Assembly (NCBI GenBank): GCA_026710945.1
Contig: JAPOQA010000016.1
Location: forward strand, 1 to 64,000
Direction of reading: 5' to 3'
DNA: 64,000 bases
Source: Chloroflexota bacterium
GTDB lineage: Bacteria > Chloroflexota > UBA11872 > VXOZ01
In this document: positions 8,272-17,607 of the stretch, piece by piece
Position numbering within the stretch: the stretch's first letter is position 1
Layout of the letters: each line of letters starts with the position of its first letter
Made by a program: the position numbers and the translations under genes
The notes under the pieces: generated by a model
What the model saw: only the letters and a program-made list of their open reading frames with translations
What the model was told of the DNA's origin: nothing
Database searches by the model: none

Positions 8272-11200
8272 GAATACAACGATTTCACATCGAAGGCTTT
8301 GGTCACTTTGCAGATTGCAGTTTTGGTCCAATCGAGTCCCCCGTTACTATTCTCTACGGACTAAACGAAGCGGGGAAGAGCACACTGCTCGCATTTGTGC
8401 GCTGTGTCTTGTTTGGGTTTCCGAAGCGGAATCGTGCCCAGCATTATCCCGCATTAGCCGGCGGCAGACACGGCGGGAGCATTGACATTGAGGATTGTAA
8501 CGGACAATACTACACAGTCCACCGTATAGAAGAGCCTGGTGGCGTGCCGATGACGATCACCAACGATTCTGGAGTTATCCAAGATGAGGCCACGCTTGCC
8601 CGGCTCGTGGGCCACCAAACCGGTGATGTGTTTAAGAGTATTTTTGCTTTTGCCCTCGATGAATTGTATAGCGACGATCTGTTGAAGGACGAAAATGTCA
8701 ATAGTCAAATCTACAGCGCTGGCATGGGCGTAACTAAACTCCCCGCTGCCTTGAAGGCGGTCAACGAAAGGCAAAACAAGCTTTTCCTAAAGGGCGGAAG
8801 CAAGCAAGAATGCGCAAGAGTCGCTGCAGAACTAAAGGAAATTGAGATTAAGTTGCGGCGTATTGCGGGAAATGCAGCGGAATTCAGCGAGCTATCAGCG
8901 AGACTCGAAAGATTAGAGGAGGAAGGTAAACTAATCCGGATTGAGCACAAACAAATTTCGTTACGACTTGCATGGCAGGGCCAATTGGCAGTGAGCTGGG
9001 ATGATTGGAATGACCTCGTTGGTATCGAGGCGGCGCTTGCAGATGCAAAATCCATTATCACTTTCCCGGAAGATGGCTTGATTCGCCTAGAAGCTTTGGT
9101 AGAACGGTTTAGGAGTGCCCGGCGGGAATTTCATGGTGCACTCTCGCAGGCAAAAGCTGCTGAGTCTGCGGCAAGTGTGGACATCGACCGAGAGTCGATT
9201 CTTGAGCACTCTACAGCCATAGATAAGCTCTCGCAGGGACGAGAGCGCATAATAAGTGCCTTGCGAGACTTGCCAAAGCGGGAGACCGAAACCGGCGAAC
9301 GTCAAGAAGAGTTAAGCAAAGTCTTGAGTGACCTTGGCGTAGATTGGGACGAAGCCCGGCTTGAGCAATTCGACTTTTCAATTGCGGTGCGAGATGAGAT
9401 TGCAGCGTTCGGGGATGGGTTGCGAGAAGCTACAAAGGCAGTGGATGAACGCAATGCTCAAGTTGCTCAGAGCAGAGAAGTGCTTCAGGAAGCTACGGAA
9501 GCAGAAAAGGCTATTGACGAAGAGCTTGCGCAAGCTACAAAACCAAGTTTCGATCAGGAACAGCTTAGCCGGCGCCGAGCGAGCGTTCGCGAAGCGCAAT
9601 TGCTGTTGAGCAAAGTGAATGAGGTTCGCAATAGGATCAACGGTCTTCAAGATCAGATCAACGCCCTGGGCAGTCCTGCCTCACGATCAGCTTTTGGATT
9701 TAAGCAAATTGGAATTGTTCTCTTTGTCGCCGCAGTCATACTTGGACTTCTGCTAGCAAGCGCGCTGCTTGGGGAATCCTCTTTTACATGGAATGGCCTC
9801 GTTGCTCTGGCGATAGTTTGTGTTGTGGCGTATGTCCTTGTGTCTAACACTAGAATTAAAACGGTTGCTGAGTCCCCGCTGGCGGACCAAATCCGAAAAT
9901 CCCTGAAGCGTTCGGAAACTGAGTTGGAAGAGCATCAGTCGGCGTTGGCACAAAGCGGTGCTACTCTTGATCTTGCAGCGATTGATGAAGCGACACTCAT
10001 GTCCTACCTAGAAGACTTGGATCGGCAGCAGGAAGAAATCCGCAAGTGGGAAAGTGCTGTTGAGAAGCTCCGCGCTGCCAGGGAAGTGGTCAAGAACCGG
10101 AAAAGCAAACTGGAGCAGTCTGAAAAAGGCCGCAAGACGGCAACTGCGCTGCTTGGGGCAACTAAACTAGAGTGGCAGGACTGGCTAAGAGCACGAGGTC
10201 TGCACGATTCCTGGAACGCTCAGGCGATAGAGGAGATTCGGGCAGGAGTAGAACTTGGGCGAGATCGGCTGCGGGTTGTTCGCGAATCGCAGCAGCGTGC
10301 TCTTACCATCCGGCAGAGCATTTGCGATTATCGCAGAGTCACAGAACCGTTAGCGTCAAAATGTGGGATTGCAATTGATGAAAGCGATGCAAATAGCGTT
10401 GTAGTTGCCGTCGATGAGCTTGTTGCGTTGCGAAAAGAGATTGAGAAGAGAGTTGGAGAGCGAGAGACGGCGGCCACAGAACTGGTGAAGGCCAGGCGCC
10501 GAATTGAAGAACGCAAGAGTGATCTCGAGGCAGTAGAGCGAGAGAAATCGGATCTGCTTGCTTCCGGGGGCGCCGCGAACGTCGAGCAATTTCGAGAACG
10601 GGAAGCCGCGTACCGGCTAAGACACAATCTAGAGGAAAAGCGGAGCGAATTGAGCGGTCGGCTACAGAAAGTCAGCGGACCCGGCGAGCGGCTTGAGGCG
10701 CTGAAGACGTCCCTCCAAGAGACGAATATCCAGGCTATCAACGATGAGACTAGCCGGCTTGAAGAAGAACTGGCAGAGAAACAAAGTCGCTTGACAGAAT
10801 TGGCTTCCGAGCGTGGTTCGATAAATAATGCGTTGCAGGCGCTCACGGGCGAAGAGGAGTCCTCGGCACTAAGGGCAGAGCGCGGCGTTTTGCGGGCACA
10901 ACTCGGTGAATATGCCCGAGAATGGATAAAGCACCGGCTTGCGGAGGGACTCCTGGAAGAAGCGCGTAGCACGTTTGAACGTGAACGGCAGCCTGGTGTT
11001 GTCCGTAACGCTAGGGCTTTTTTTGGCGAAATTACGGGCGGATGCTATGACCAGGTTACAGCCCCTCTAGGTGAAAAGACTATCAGAGTCAGTGGTAAAG
11101 ACGAAGTCAAAAGAGAGCCGTTGCAATTGAGCCGCGGCACGCGTGAACAGTTGTTCCTCGCACTACGTTTTGGCTTGGTGCAAGAACTCAGCCAACGGAC

Positions 11201-11414
11201 GGAGCCGCTGCCTGTGATTGTCGATGAGGTGCTTGTGAATTTTGATCCTGAGCGGGCTCTGCGGGCCGCAATGGCCTTTGTGCAACTATCAAGAACCAAT
11301 CAAGTTCTCGTCTTTACCTGCCATCCGATAGTCGTCAAGCATTTCCAAACGGCTGCGAAAGAGATGAATTCTCCTGACCCCACGTTGATTCCGATAGAGC
11401 GGGCTGTGAGTTGA
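8268..11414 (+). CDS. SbcC/Rad50-like SMC ATPase with internal membrane segments (YhaN type)
   Basis: 1048 residues from a GTG overlapping the sbcD-like stop. The N-terminal ATPase half has Walker A GLNEAGKST (about 31-39). Long Glu/Arg/Lys-rich coiled coils follow, interrupted near residues 478-528 by two hydrophobic helices (IGIVLFVAAVILGLLL and LVALAIVCVVAYVLV). The C-terminal half has the ABC signature LSRGTREQ and Walker B PVIVDEVLVNFD. Two central membrane helices in place of the CxxC zinc hook are typical of YhaN, implying a membrane-tethered nuclease complex. It should supply ATP-driven control of the adjacent exonuclease subunit. Confidence 0.88.
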   Translation: MRIQRFHIEGFGHFADCSFGPIESPVTILYGLNEAGKSTLLAFVRCVLFGFPKRNRAQHYPALAGGRHGGSIDIEDCNGQYYTVHRIEEPGGVPMTITNDSGVIQDEATLARLVGHQTGDVFKSIFAFALDELYSDDLLKDENVNSQIYSAGMGVTKLPAALKAVNERQNKLFLKGGSKQECARVAAELKEIEIKLRRIAGNAAEFSELSARLERLEEEGKLIRIEHKQISLRLAWQGQLAVSWDDWNDLVGIEAALADAKSIITFPEDGLIRLEALVERFRSARREFHGALSQAKAAESAASVDIDRESILEHSTAIDKLSQGRERIISALRDLPKRETETGERQEELSKVLSDLGVDWDEARLEQFDFSIAVRDEIAAFGDGLREATKAVDERNAQVAQSREVLQEATEAEKAIDEELAQATKPSFDQEQLSRRRASVREAQLLLSKVNEVRNRINGLQDQINALGSPASRSAFGFKQIGIVLFVAAVILGLLLASALLGESSFTWNGLVALAIVCVVAYVLVSNTRIKTVAESPLADQIRKSLKRSETELEEHQSALAQSGATLDLAAIDEATLMSYLEDLDRQQEEIRKWESAVEKLRAAREVVKNRKSKLEQSEKGRKTATALLGATKLEWQDWLRARGLHDSWNAQAIEEIRAGVELGRDRLRVVRESQQRALTIRQSICDYRRVTEPLASKCGIAIDESDANSVVVAVDELVALRKEIEKRVGERETAATELVKARRRIEERKSDLEAVEREKSDLLASGGAANVEQFREREAAYRLRHNLEEKRSELSGRLQKVSGPGERLEALKTSLQETNIQAINDETSRLEEELAEKQSRLTELASERGSINNALQALTGEEESSALRAERGVLRAQLGEYAREWIKHRLAEGLLEEARSTFERERQPGVVRNARAFFGEITGGCYDQVTAPLGEKTIRVSGKDEVKREPLQLSRGTREQLFLALRFGLVQELSQRTEPLPVIVDEVLVNFDPERALRAAMAFVQLSRTNQVLVFTCHPIVVKHFQTAAKEMNSPDPTLIPIERAVS

Positions 11415-11538
11415 TCGGGATTCTACTCTGCATGCTCTTTGTCCTTAGGATGCGAATTGTAACCGCTAGTGCGAGGGGTGCTAGCTAATGAATGAGAACA
11501 TCCGTGACGATGTATCAGCAGTACGAGGAGTTTGAGCT

Positions 11539-12372
11539 ATGGCATACGCATTGGAAGACGAGTTTGGTGACATCATCGGCAAGGCACGGCGAGGGTTGGG
11601 ATTGACCGTTGACGCAGTGGCGGAGCAAGTGGGTGTCAGCGCAGGCGATGTTGAGAAGATGGAGGCTTACACACTCACGCCCGATCAGGCCGTTGTGGGC
11701 CGACTTGCCGCCGCACTTGGGCTGCAAGAGGAGCGTCTTGGGGCAATTGCACGTGAAGAATGGGAACCCGCACCATGCGGCTTCACGGCCGGTGACAATA
11801 TAGATATCGAGCACTTTCTCGTCGCAGAGTACAACGCAAACGTCTACCTGCTGGTCAATAACAAGACAAAGACCGCCTTGCTCATCGATGCTGGTGGGCT
11901 GGCGAATGAGGTTGTGCAGCGCGTCAATCAGGCTGGACTCCGCTTGCTCGCAATTCTCTTCACGCACGGACACGGCGACCACACGGAATCGGCGGACACG
12001 ATTCAGCAGCAGACCGGCGCAGCCGTCCATGTCCACACTGCCGACGAAAATCTTGCAAGAGGAGCTTTTAGTGGAGGCATACGGATACTGAAAGACAACG
12101 AGACGGTGGAGTTTGATGGTTTTTCCGTCCTGGTCGTCCCTACTCCGGGCCATACCGCGGGGAGCGTCACCTACGTGGTCGAGGATGCCGCCTTCACCGG
12201 AGACACGTTGTTTGCCGGCTCGATGGGAAGATGCAGTCTAGCTTTCCCCAAGATGCTGCAGACTATTCGAGAGCACGTTCTCACGTTGCCGCCCGCGACA
12301 AGTCTTTTGCCAGGGCACGGTCCGGCCACGACCGTGCAGGAAGAGCGAGACCACAACCCGTTCTTCAGCTAG
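11539..12372 (+). CDS. Metallo-beta-lactamase fold hydrolase with N-terminal XRE-type HTH domain
   Basis: 277 residues; GGAG lies 8 nt before ATG 11539. Residues 8-70 read as an XRE/cro helix-turn-helix (LGLTVDAVAEQVGVSAGDVEKMEAY). The rest is a glyoxalase II-like MBL domain with all metal ligands: T-H143-G-H145-G-D147-H148, H205 in TPGHTAGS, D222 in FTGDTLFAG and H260 in LPGHGP. Glyoxalase II and persulfide dioxygenases share these ligands, so hydroxyacylglutathione-type hydrolysis or another thioester reaction is possible. A DNA-binding module fused to this enzyme is unusual; it may be an enzyme-regulator or the HTH may serve only for oligomerisation. Confidence 0.85.
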   Translation: MAYALEDEFGDIIGKARRGLGLTVDAVAEQVGVSAGDVEKMEAYTLTPDQAVVGRLAAALGLQEERLGAIAREEWEPAPCGFTAGDNIDIEHFLVAEYNANVYLLVNNKTKTALLIDAGGLANEVVQRVNQAGLRLLAILFTHGHGDHTESADTIQQQTGAAVHVHTADENLARGAFSGGIRILKDNETVEFDGFSVLVVPTPGHTAGSVTYVVEDAAFTGDTLFAGSMGRCSLAFPKMLQTIREHVLTLPPATSLLPGHGPATTVQEERDHNPFFS

Positions 12373-12734
12373 GCAACTGCGAGACTTTCAGGCGAGGCCA
12401 ATTCCCGCGTTGAAGGACCCCTCTTCGGTCCGTTAAGTTGGCGCCCGGGCTCCTGCATTGGACATCTTTTCTGTGGCGCAACGTGCCGGCAGACCGTCAA
12501 CTTTGGGATCTGAAGAATCACCTTTCGAGTCTTCCCCATTGCCCGGCTGACGCCGCTGACATCCGGAATCGGCAAGTCTGCGCACGAGGTGCGAGTGCGA
12601 AAACCCTCATCGCTGCCGTAATGTAGTCTCGCGTACAAAACGCTGCTCGTGAGCATGATATGCTCTCAATTAGGGACAGAGATCGGCTCCAGGTCAGTGC
12701 AATTCGCTGCCGCCCTGCAAATGGAATTAGCCGC
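12373..12734. other. Intergenic region before the Crp/Fnr gene
   Basis: 362 bp without a credible gene. It holds a small hairpin GGACC-7 nt-GGTCC (12415-12431), 42 bp after the MBL stop, which might end transcription, and a 15-bp palindrome GAGCAT-GAT-ATGCTC (12651-12665) about 70 bp before the preferred Crp start. The overlapping minus-strand open frame (12369-12656) has no recognisable product. Confidence 0.5.
12651..12665. promoter_or_regulatory. Palindrome upstream of the Crp/Fnr gene, possible operator
   Basis: Perfect inverted repeat GAGCAT-GAT-ATGCTC. It does not match the Crp (TGTGA-6-TCACA) or Fnr (TTGAT-4-ATCAA) consensus. Its place 69 bp before ATG 12735 would fit autoregulation by a divergent family member. 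The in-frame ATG 12660 falls inside the palindrome, one reason to prefer the later start. Confidence 0.3.
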
Positions 12735-13487
12735 ATGAGAAACTACCGAGTATCCTCTCGATCAAAGGAACTGCGGACAAGCCAACGGCAGAACGGTCGA
12801 TTGGGACTTTACAACCATACGCTTTCCTGTATTTCCAAGATTGAAATCTTCGCCGACCTTCTGCCGCATGAAATTAGTAAGATAGACCATTCCAGCGCGA
12901 CGGTGCACATAAACAAGGGAGGGGTAATTCACACGCCCGAAGATAACCGAGAGATGCTCTTTCTTATCAAAGAGGGCCGCGTTCAGCTCTACCGCATATC
13001 ATTTGAAGGCCGCAAGCTCGTGCTGGCAATGCTGGGGCCGGATACATTCTTCGGAGAAATGCCGCTCTTTGGGCAGGCGATGGGAGATTCGGTGGCCCAA
13101 GCAGTGGATGACGTAACATTGTGCACACTGGGCCGCACTGAGGTGGAACGCATCCTCGTCACCTATCCCAGGATCGGCTTACGCCTCATTCAAGTGCTCA
13201 ACGAGCGACTTCAGGAAGCCGAAGAGCGCCTACACGAGAGCGCATTCTTGACCATGCCGGCCCGCACAGCGGCTTTGCTTTTGCGGCTCGCAGAGGATTC
13301 CGATGAGATTCAGGGGCTTACGCATCAGGACTTGGCGGACATGCTCGGCGTCTATCGCGAGACCGTTACGGCGACGTTGGACAAGCTGAAGCATGAGAAT
13401 TATCTCGAAATCGGACGGAAACGGATTACTCTGACAGACCGTTCTGCGCTAGAGAATGTCGTCCATGGCGCGCAACAGGACACGTGA
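12735..13487 (+). CDS. Crp/Fnr family transcriptional regulator
   Basis: 250 residues from ATG 12735; ATG 12660 would give 275, longer than is usual. The cyclic-nucleotide-binding-like barrel spans about residues 30-140 (FLIKEGRVQLYRI, GPDTFFGEMPLFGQ), the dimerisation helix follows, and the C-terminal winged helix is LTHQDLADMLGVYRETVTATLDKL. No cysteine cluster for an Fe-S centre is present, so it is not an Fnr-type oxygen sensor; the effector is unknown. Its stop overlaps the frame of the DUF3179 lipoprotein gene, suggesting co-transcription and possibly local control. Confidence 0.88.
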   Translation: MRNYRVSSRSKELRTSQRQNGRLGLYNHTLSCISKIEIFADLLPHEISKIDHSSATVHINKGGVIHTPEDNREMLFLIKEGRVQLYRISFEGRKLVLAMLGPDTFFGEMPLFGQAMGDSVAQAVDDVTLCTLGRTEVERILVTYPRIGLRLIQVLNERLQEAEERLHESAFLTMPARTAALLLRLAEDSDEIQGLTHQDLADMLGVYRETVTATLDKLKHENYLEIGRKRITLTDRSALENVVHGAQQDT

Positions 13488-13504
13488 AAAGGAGAAGTCA
13501 GCCA

Positions 13505-14731
13505 GTGAACAGGACCCCGCGCAACCTCTTGAGTCGACGCAACATTCTGCTAGCGGCCGGCACCGCATCGGTCGCTATCGTAGCCGCAGTGGCCTGCGGA
13601 CAGACGCGGGAGGACACGACCGTAGAGGAAGTCGAGCCCGCCGTTACTCCTGAAGCAGAGGCTGTGCAACCCTCTCCCTCACCGGAGCTTCCCGCTAATC
13701 TCCAGTTCTCCACATTTGGGTGGAAGACTGACTTTTCCAAGCATAGCGTGCCGCTGAGCGAAATCAGCTCAGGCGGTCCCGGCAAAGATGGCATCCCCCC
13801 AATTGACGACCCGGCCTTCATCACGTCCGATGAAGCCGCAGCATACCTTGATGATCGCAAACCCGTTGTAGTGGTTGAAGTCAACGGAGAGGCGAAGGCC
13901 TATCCGATTGAAATTCTGGTTTGGCACGAGATTGTGAACGACACCATCGGCGGAGTGCCGGTCACGGTGACATTCTGCCCGCTCTGCAATACCGCGATTG
14001 CTTTCGACCGGCGCCTGGATGGCACCACGTATGACTTTGGTGTTAGCGGCAATTTGCGCTACAGCGACTTGATCATGTACGACCGTCAGACGGAGAGTTG
14101 GTGGCAGCAGATTACGGGAACGGCCATCGTAGGCGAACTTACCGGCAAGAAACTAACCACGGTGCCGGCGTCGATAGTTTCTTTCGCAGACTTCCGCAGC
14201 ACGCATCCTGAAGGTCCGGTGCTCTCGCGCGAAACCGGCAATCCCCGATCGTATGGCAGAAACCCGTATCTCGGCTATGACGACATTTCTCGATCGCCCT
14301 TCCTCTTCTATGAGGAGGTAGACGGTCGCCTGCCCGCCATGGAACGAGTGGTCACGGTGTCGCTGAATGGCGAAGATGCCGCCTATCCCTTCAACGTGCT
14401 GGCGGAGCAGCGGGTAGTGGAAGATTCCGTCGGCGGCGAGCCGATAGTGGTATTTCACCAACCCGGCGCGATATCTCCATTCTCTGGTGCAGACATTGGC
14501 GCCGCCGGTGTTTTCGCGCCGGTAGTCGACGGTGCCACGCTGAAGTTTCAAGTGAATGACGACGGGAAAATTGTGGATACGGAAACTCAATCGCAGTGGA
14601 ATGTCCTTGGCCGCGCGATTGCAGGACCATTGACCGGCAAGCAACTGCAGTCCATCGTGAATGGCAACCACTTCTGGTTTGCTTGGGCCGTCTTCAAGCC
14701 CGACACCCGTGTATTCGGTTTGTCTAATTAG
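13505..14731 (+). CDS. DUF3179 domain-containing Tat lipoprotein
   Basis: 408 residues from GTG 13505, preceded by AAAGGAG 10 nt upstream; GTG 13484, which overlaps the regulator stop by 4 bp, is the alternative. The N-terminus has a twin-arginine-like segment (LLSRRNILLAAG) and a lipobox ending at Cys31 (AAVACG), followed by an acidic, Pro-rich linker. The DUF3179 body shows GEAKAYPIEILVWHEIVND, VTFCPLCNTAIAF, SGNLRYSDLIMYDR and ESWWQQITG. The family is secreted, common in Chloroflexota, marine bacteria and haloarchaea, and of unknown function; the conserved CPLC and GNLR motifs suggest a metal or redox site. It is coupled to the Crp/Fnr gene. Confidence 0.85.
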   Translation: MNRTPRNLLSRRNILLAAGTASVAIVAAVACGQTREDTTVEEVEPAVTPEAEAVQPSPSPELPANLQFSTFGWKTDFSKHSVPLSEISSGGPGKDGIPPIDDPAFITSDEAAAYLDDRKPVVVVEVNGEAKAYPIEILVWHEIVNDTIGGVPVTVTFCPLCNTAIAFDRRLDGTTYDFGVSGNLRYSDLIMYDRQTESWWQQITGTAIVGELTGKKLTTVPASIVSFADFRSTHPEGPVLSRETGNPRSYGRNPYLGYDDISRSPFLFYEEVDGRLPAMERVVTVSLNGEDAAYPFNVLAEQRVVEDSVGGEPIVVFHQPGAISPFSGADIGAAGVFAPVVDGATLKFQVNDDGKIVDTETQSQWNVLGRAIAGPLTGKQLQSIVNGNHFWFAWAVFKPDTRVFGLSN

Positions 14732-15294
14732 GAGACCGTTGCGCAACTCACCTGCAGATGAGAAAACCTCCGTCTCCTTGGGAGGCCGTCTCATAAACGC
14801 ATCGCTCCGTGTAGACTTGCCCTTCGACCCTTCGAAAGGCTCAGGACAGGCAGGCTCAGGGCGAACGTAACAGGCAACAATCCGTTCGTGCTGAGGGCTA
14901 CGCGAAGCCTGCTGCGCTAAGCCCTTGTCGAAGCACGATTTAGCCAATCGAGTCGACCTATGAGACAGCCTCTTGGGGATTGGGTCGGGGTGAGGGGTGT
15001 TCTTGCTACAATTGCCGTTTGTGCTGTGCAGTGTCAATATGAAGCAGCGCAGGAAACGCTATGCTAAGTAGAGAATTCAGGAGATTCACCCTCACCCCCG
15101 TACTCGATCCAGCGTATCGAGTACGGGGCAGGCTCTCGCCCTCTCCCTCGACGGGAGAAGGGACATTCTCGCTGCGGCGAGGGTTATGCACGGGTCTAAA
15201 ATTAGGGAGTGGCTGCTGCCATGAAGCCGACCGTTGACTGACCGTAGTGTTTCGCAAGAAGGCAACTGCCGACGGTCTAGATTGTCGCTTGCGA
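14732..15294. repeat. Intergenic mosaic of interspersed repeats
   Basis: 563 bp between convergent genes, without a credible gene. It contains an imperfect inverted pair built on the CTTCGA..GGCTCAGG..CGAACG motif (14828-14867 against 14882-14936), a second inverted pair GGGGTGAGGG (about 14988) against CCCTCACCCC (about 15089), and a strong hairpin (15096-15128). The first motif returns at 63418-63549, so it is dispersed in the genome. The long minus-strand frame crossing here (14153-15037) is a shadow. Confidence 0.7.
15096..15128. terminator. Perfect 13-bp hairpin between convergent genes
   Basis: Stem CCCCGTACTCGAT / ATCGAGTACGGGG with a 7-nt loop (CCAGCGT). It lies between the DUF3179 gene and thiO, which converge here, so it may stop transcription from both sides, although no U-tract follows; it may also simply be the core of a repeat element. 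Confidence 0.45.
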
Positions 15295-16407
15295 TCATCT
15301 CGCCGATGTTCCAAAGCGGGTGGGGATCCAATGGTCAATGGGGCGGCTGGTCTTGCCGGTAGTCACGAGATCCTTGACAATCTCAGCGGTGATGGGCGCT
15401 TGTTGAATGCCTAGCTTGTGGTGGCCGACGGCGTAGTAATAGCCAGGGAGCGCGGAAGGTCCGACCAAGGGATAGCCGTCGGGACTGAAGGGACGGAATC
15501 CCGACCACAGCTCCTCGATTGTCCCTGCCGCCAGGGCCGGGATGGCCTCGATGGCGGCGTGAAGCATGCCTTGGATCGCTCCCGCCGTGTTGCGCCTGTC
15601 GTAGCCCACCTTCTCCGTTGTCGCACCAAGGACGATACGTCCGCTCCTGCGCGGGATGACTATGAATTGCGGCAGGTTGATGAGGTGTCTGAGCGCAACG
15701 GCATCCGCGTGGAGGGAGAGCATTTGCCCACGTTCCGGCTGCACAGGAATGTGCTCAGGTGCTCCTTGCAGCGTGCCGCCCCAACTGCCCGCCGCATTGA
15801 CGACCGCTCCGGCATGGAAGGCTTGGTTTGCCGTGCGCACGCCAGTGACCTTGCCGCCTTCAACTTGGAGTGCCCGGACGTCGCAGCCGGTAAGAACATT
15901 GACTCCCGCCTTGCGCGCGCCGACTTCCAAGGCACGCAGCAAGCGACGGTTCTCGATGTTCGCGCACGACGTCAACATGCCGAGGGCCACCGGCAGCGTG
16001 ATCTCTGGCTGGCGTGCCTGAACCTCCTCCGAGCTGATGTACTCACAGCCAAGGCGTGCCCCTTCTAACTGCGGTTGTAGCGCCCGCATGTTGGCTTCAT
16101 CTTCCGCAGTATGGGCAAGATGGAGAGCAGGGTGACGCACGGCCTCGATATCGATGCCAGTCTCATCTGCAAGCACGGGACCCAAAGCCAGCAGCATCTC
16201 GCTGCCTTCCACCCGCAGCCTAAAGTCGGCAATGCTCTCGTAGGGATAGGGTCTGCTCATGAGCACGCCAGCAGACGCCCACGACGCCTCTTTGCCGACC
16301 TCGCTCCGCTCTAGGAGCGCCACTGTCAGCCCGGCAGCGCGCAATTCGCGCGCAATCATGAGCCCGATAATGCCGGCGCCGATGACGGCGACGTCGTATG
16401 CTCTCAT
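15295..16407 (-). CDS. thiO: Glycine oxidase ThiO
   Basis: 370 residues. The N-terminus has the FAD-binding GAGIIGLMIARELRAAG motif; EASWASAGVL follows, a hallmark of ThiO, and the C-terminus has the DGYPLVGPS and YYYAVGHHKLGIQQAP segments of that family. GGGGAAGGG lies before ATG 16407. ThiO oxidises glycine to the imine needed for the thiazole ring of thiamine, releasing peroxide. No other thiamine genes are nearby, so the gene is an orphan here; a general amine oxidase role remains possible. Confidence 0.85.
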   Translation of the reverse strand: MRAYDVAVIGAGIIGLMIARELRAAGLTVALLERSEVGKEASWASAGVLMSRPYPYESIADFRLRVEGSEMLLALGPVLADETGIDIEAVRHPALHLAHTAEDEANMRALQPQLEGARLGCEYISSEEVQARQPEITLPVALGMLTSCANIENRRLLRALEVGARKAGVNVLTGCDVRALQVEGGKVTGVRTANQAFHAGAVVNAAGSWGGTLQGAPEHIPVQPERGQMLSLHADAVALRHLINLPQFIVIPRRSGRIVLGATTEKVGYDRRNTAGAIQGMLHAAIEAIPALAAGTIEELWSGFRPFSPDGYPLVGPSALPGYYYAVGHHKLGIQQAPITAEIVKDLVTTGKTSRPIDHWIPTRFGTSAR

Positions 16408-16715
16408 CTTGTTGCCCTTCCCCTAAGCAATTCTCAAAACATGATGCGCTCTCTGGCCTTTCATTCTACTCTACCCGTACTATCGTGTTACTCACGTGAA
16501 GCCAACCTTCCGCGTCTGTTGTGTAGCCCCTGGCCCAAGATTGGGCAGTGTGCGGCCCGGCACGAGACTTGGGACTCTCGCGGCCTTGGCGAACTGTACC
16601 CCTCGGCATGAATGTGGTCCTATCCCTGAAGTTCGACTGTGGCATAATCGAACATGCCGCGATGCAGCAGGCACGGCGGTCTGAGCGCGACGGAGCCTAC
16701 CCAGAGGTCCCATAT
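16408..16715. other. Divergent intergenic region, thiO / nucleoside hydrolase
   Basis: 308 bp. A possible extended -10 for the hydrolase gene is TGGCATAAT (CATAAT at 16643-16648), without a good -35. On the other strand TAGAAT lies about 70 bp before thiO. No riboswitch or small gene is evident. Confidence 0.4.
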
Positions 16716-17606
16716 ATGCCGGAAAAAGTGCTGTTCGATACCGACATCGGCACCGACATAGACGACGCAGTGTGTCTGGCCTACCTGCTGGCTCAGCCTA
16801 CGTGCGAGTTACTTGGCATCACCACCGTAAGCGGTGAATCAACCAGGCGCGCCATGTTGGCCAGCGCCCTGTGCCGGACAGCAGGCAAGGATGTTCCCAT
16901 CTATCCTGGAGCAGAGAGTCCCTTGCTGATCGAGCAGAGGCAGCCCAAGGCGCAGCAGGCGGATGTGTTGGGCGATTGGCCGCATGACAAGGACTTCCCA
17001 CAAGGCGCTGCAATCGAGTTCCTGCGCCAAACTGTGCGAGCGCACCCGGGTGAAGTCACATTGCTTGCCGTCGGCCCACTGACCAATGTCGGACTGCTCT
17101 TCCGCGCAGACCCAGAGATACCCGGAATGCTAAAAGGCCTTGCGCTCATGTGCGGACAGTTCTTTGGACGCGCGGCGGGACGAGCGCCGGTGGAGTGGAA
17201 CGCCTCGTGCGATCCTCACGCAGCGGCGATAGTCTACCAGAGTTCAGCCGCCAACCATCGTTCGCACGGTCTCGACGTTACACGGCAGGTCACCATGTCC
17301 GCCACAGACGTGCGCGATCGTTTTCAGTTACCGTTGCTCCAGCCGGTGGCTGCATTTGCCGAGGTGTTCTTTCAGCGGCGAGACGAAATCACCTTCCATG
17401 ATCCTCTCGCTGCCACGACAGTCTTCGACGACCGAATCTGTTCCTTTGCCTTCGGCAACGTACGAGTGGAGCTCGAGAGCCAGCCACTCGCAGGCTTCAC
17501 GCACTGGCAGAAAGATGACGCCGCTGGTTGCCATCAGGTGGCAGAAACGGTCGACGCCGATCGGTTCTTCGCACACTATTTCTCAGTTTTCGAGCAAGGA
17601 GAGTAG
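16716..17606 (+). CDS. Nucleoside hydrolase (IunH/URH family)
   Basis: 296 residues from ATG 16716, preceded by AGAGG at 8 nt; the frame is open from 16548 but that part is not family-like. The signature [18 protein letters not shown] near residue 8 supplies the aspartates that bind Ca2+; [10 protein letters not shown] and the later [12 protein letters not shown] segment also fit. Such enzymes split ribonucleosides into base and ribose in the cytoplasm for salvage. The gene precedes a MOSC protein by one base between stop and start region, so the two are probably co-transcribed. Base specificity cannot be predicted. Confidence 0.88.
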   Translation: MPEKVLFDTDIGTDIDDAVCLAYLLAQPTCELLGITTVSGESTRRAMLASALCRTAGKDVPIYPGAESPLLIEQRQPKAQQADVLGDWPHDKDFPQGAAIEFLRQTVRAHPGEVTLLAVGPLTNVGLLFRADPEIPGMLKGLALMCGQFFGRAAGRAPVEWNASCDPHAAAIVYQSSAANHRSHGLDVTRQVTMSATDVRDRFQLPLLQPVAAFAEVFFQRRDEITFHDPLAATTVFDDRICSFAFGNVRVELESQPLAGFTHWQKDDAAGCHQVAETVDADRFFAHYFSVFEQGE

Positions 17607-17607
17607 C

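Noticed and set aside
10328-10972. Ser/Arg-rich 214-codon minus-strand frame
   Set aside because: Antisense of Glu/Arg-rich coiled coil in the SbcC-like gene, a usual cause of Ser/Arg-rich shadows.
14153-15037. 294-codon minus-strand open frame
   Set aside because: It runs through the DUF3179 gene antisense and into dispersed repeats, so it cannot be a conserved gene.
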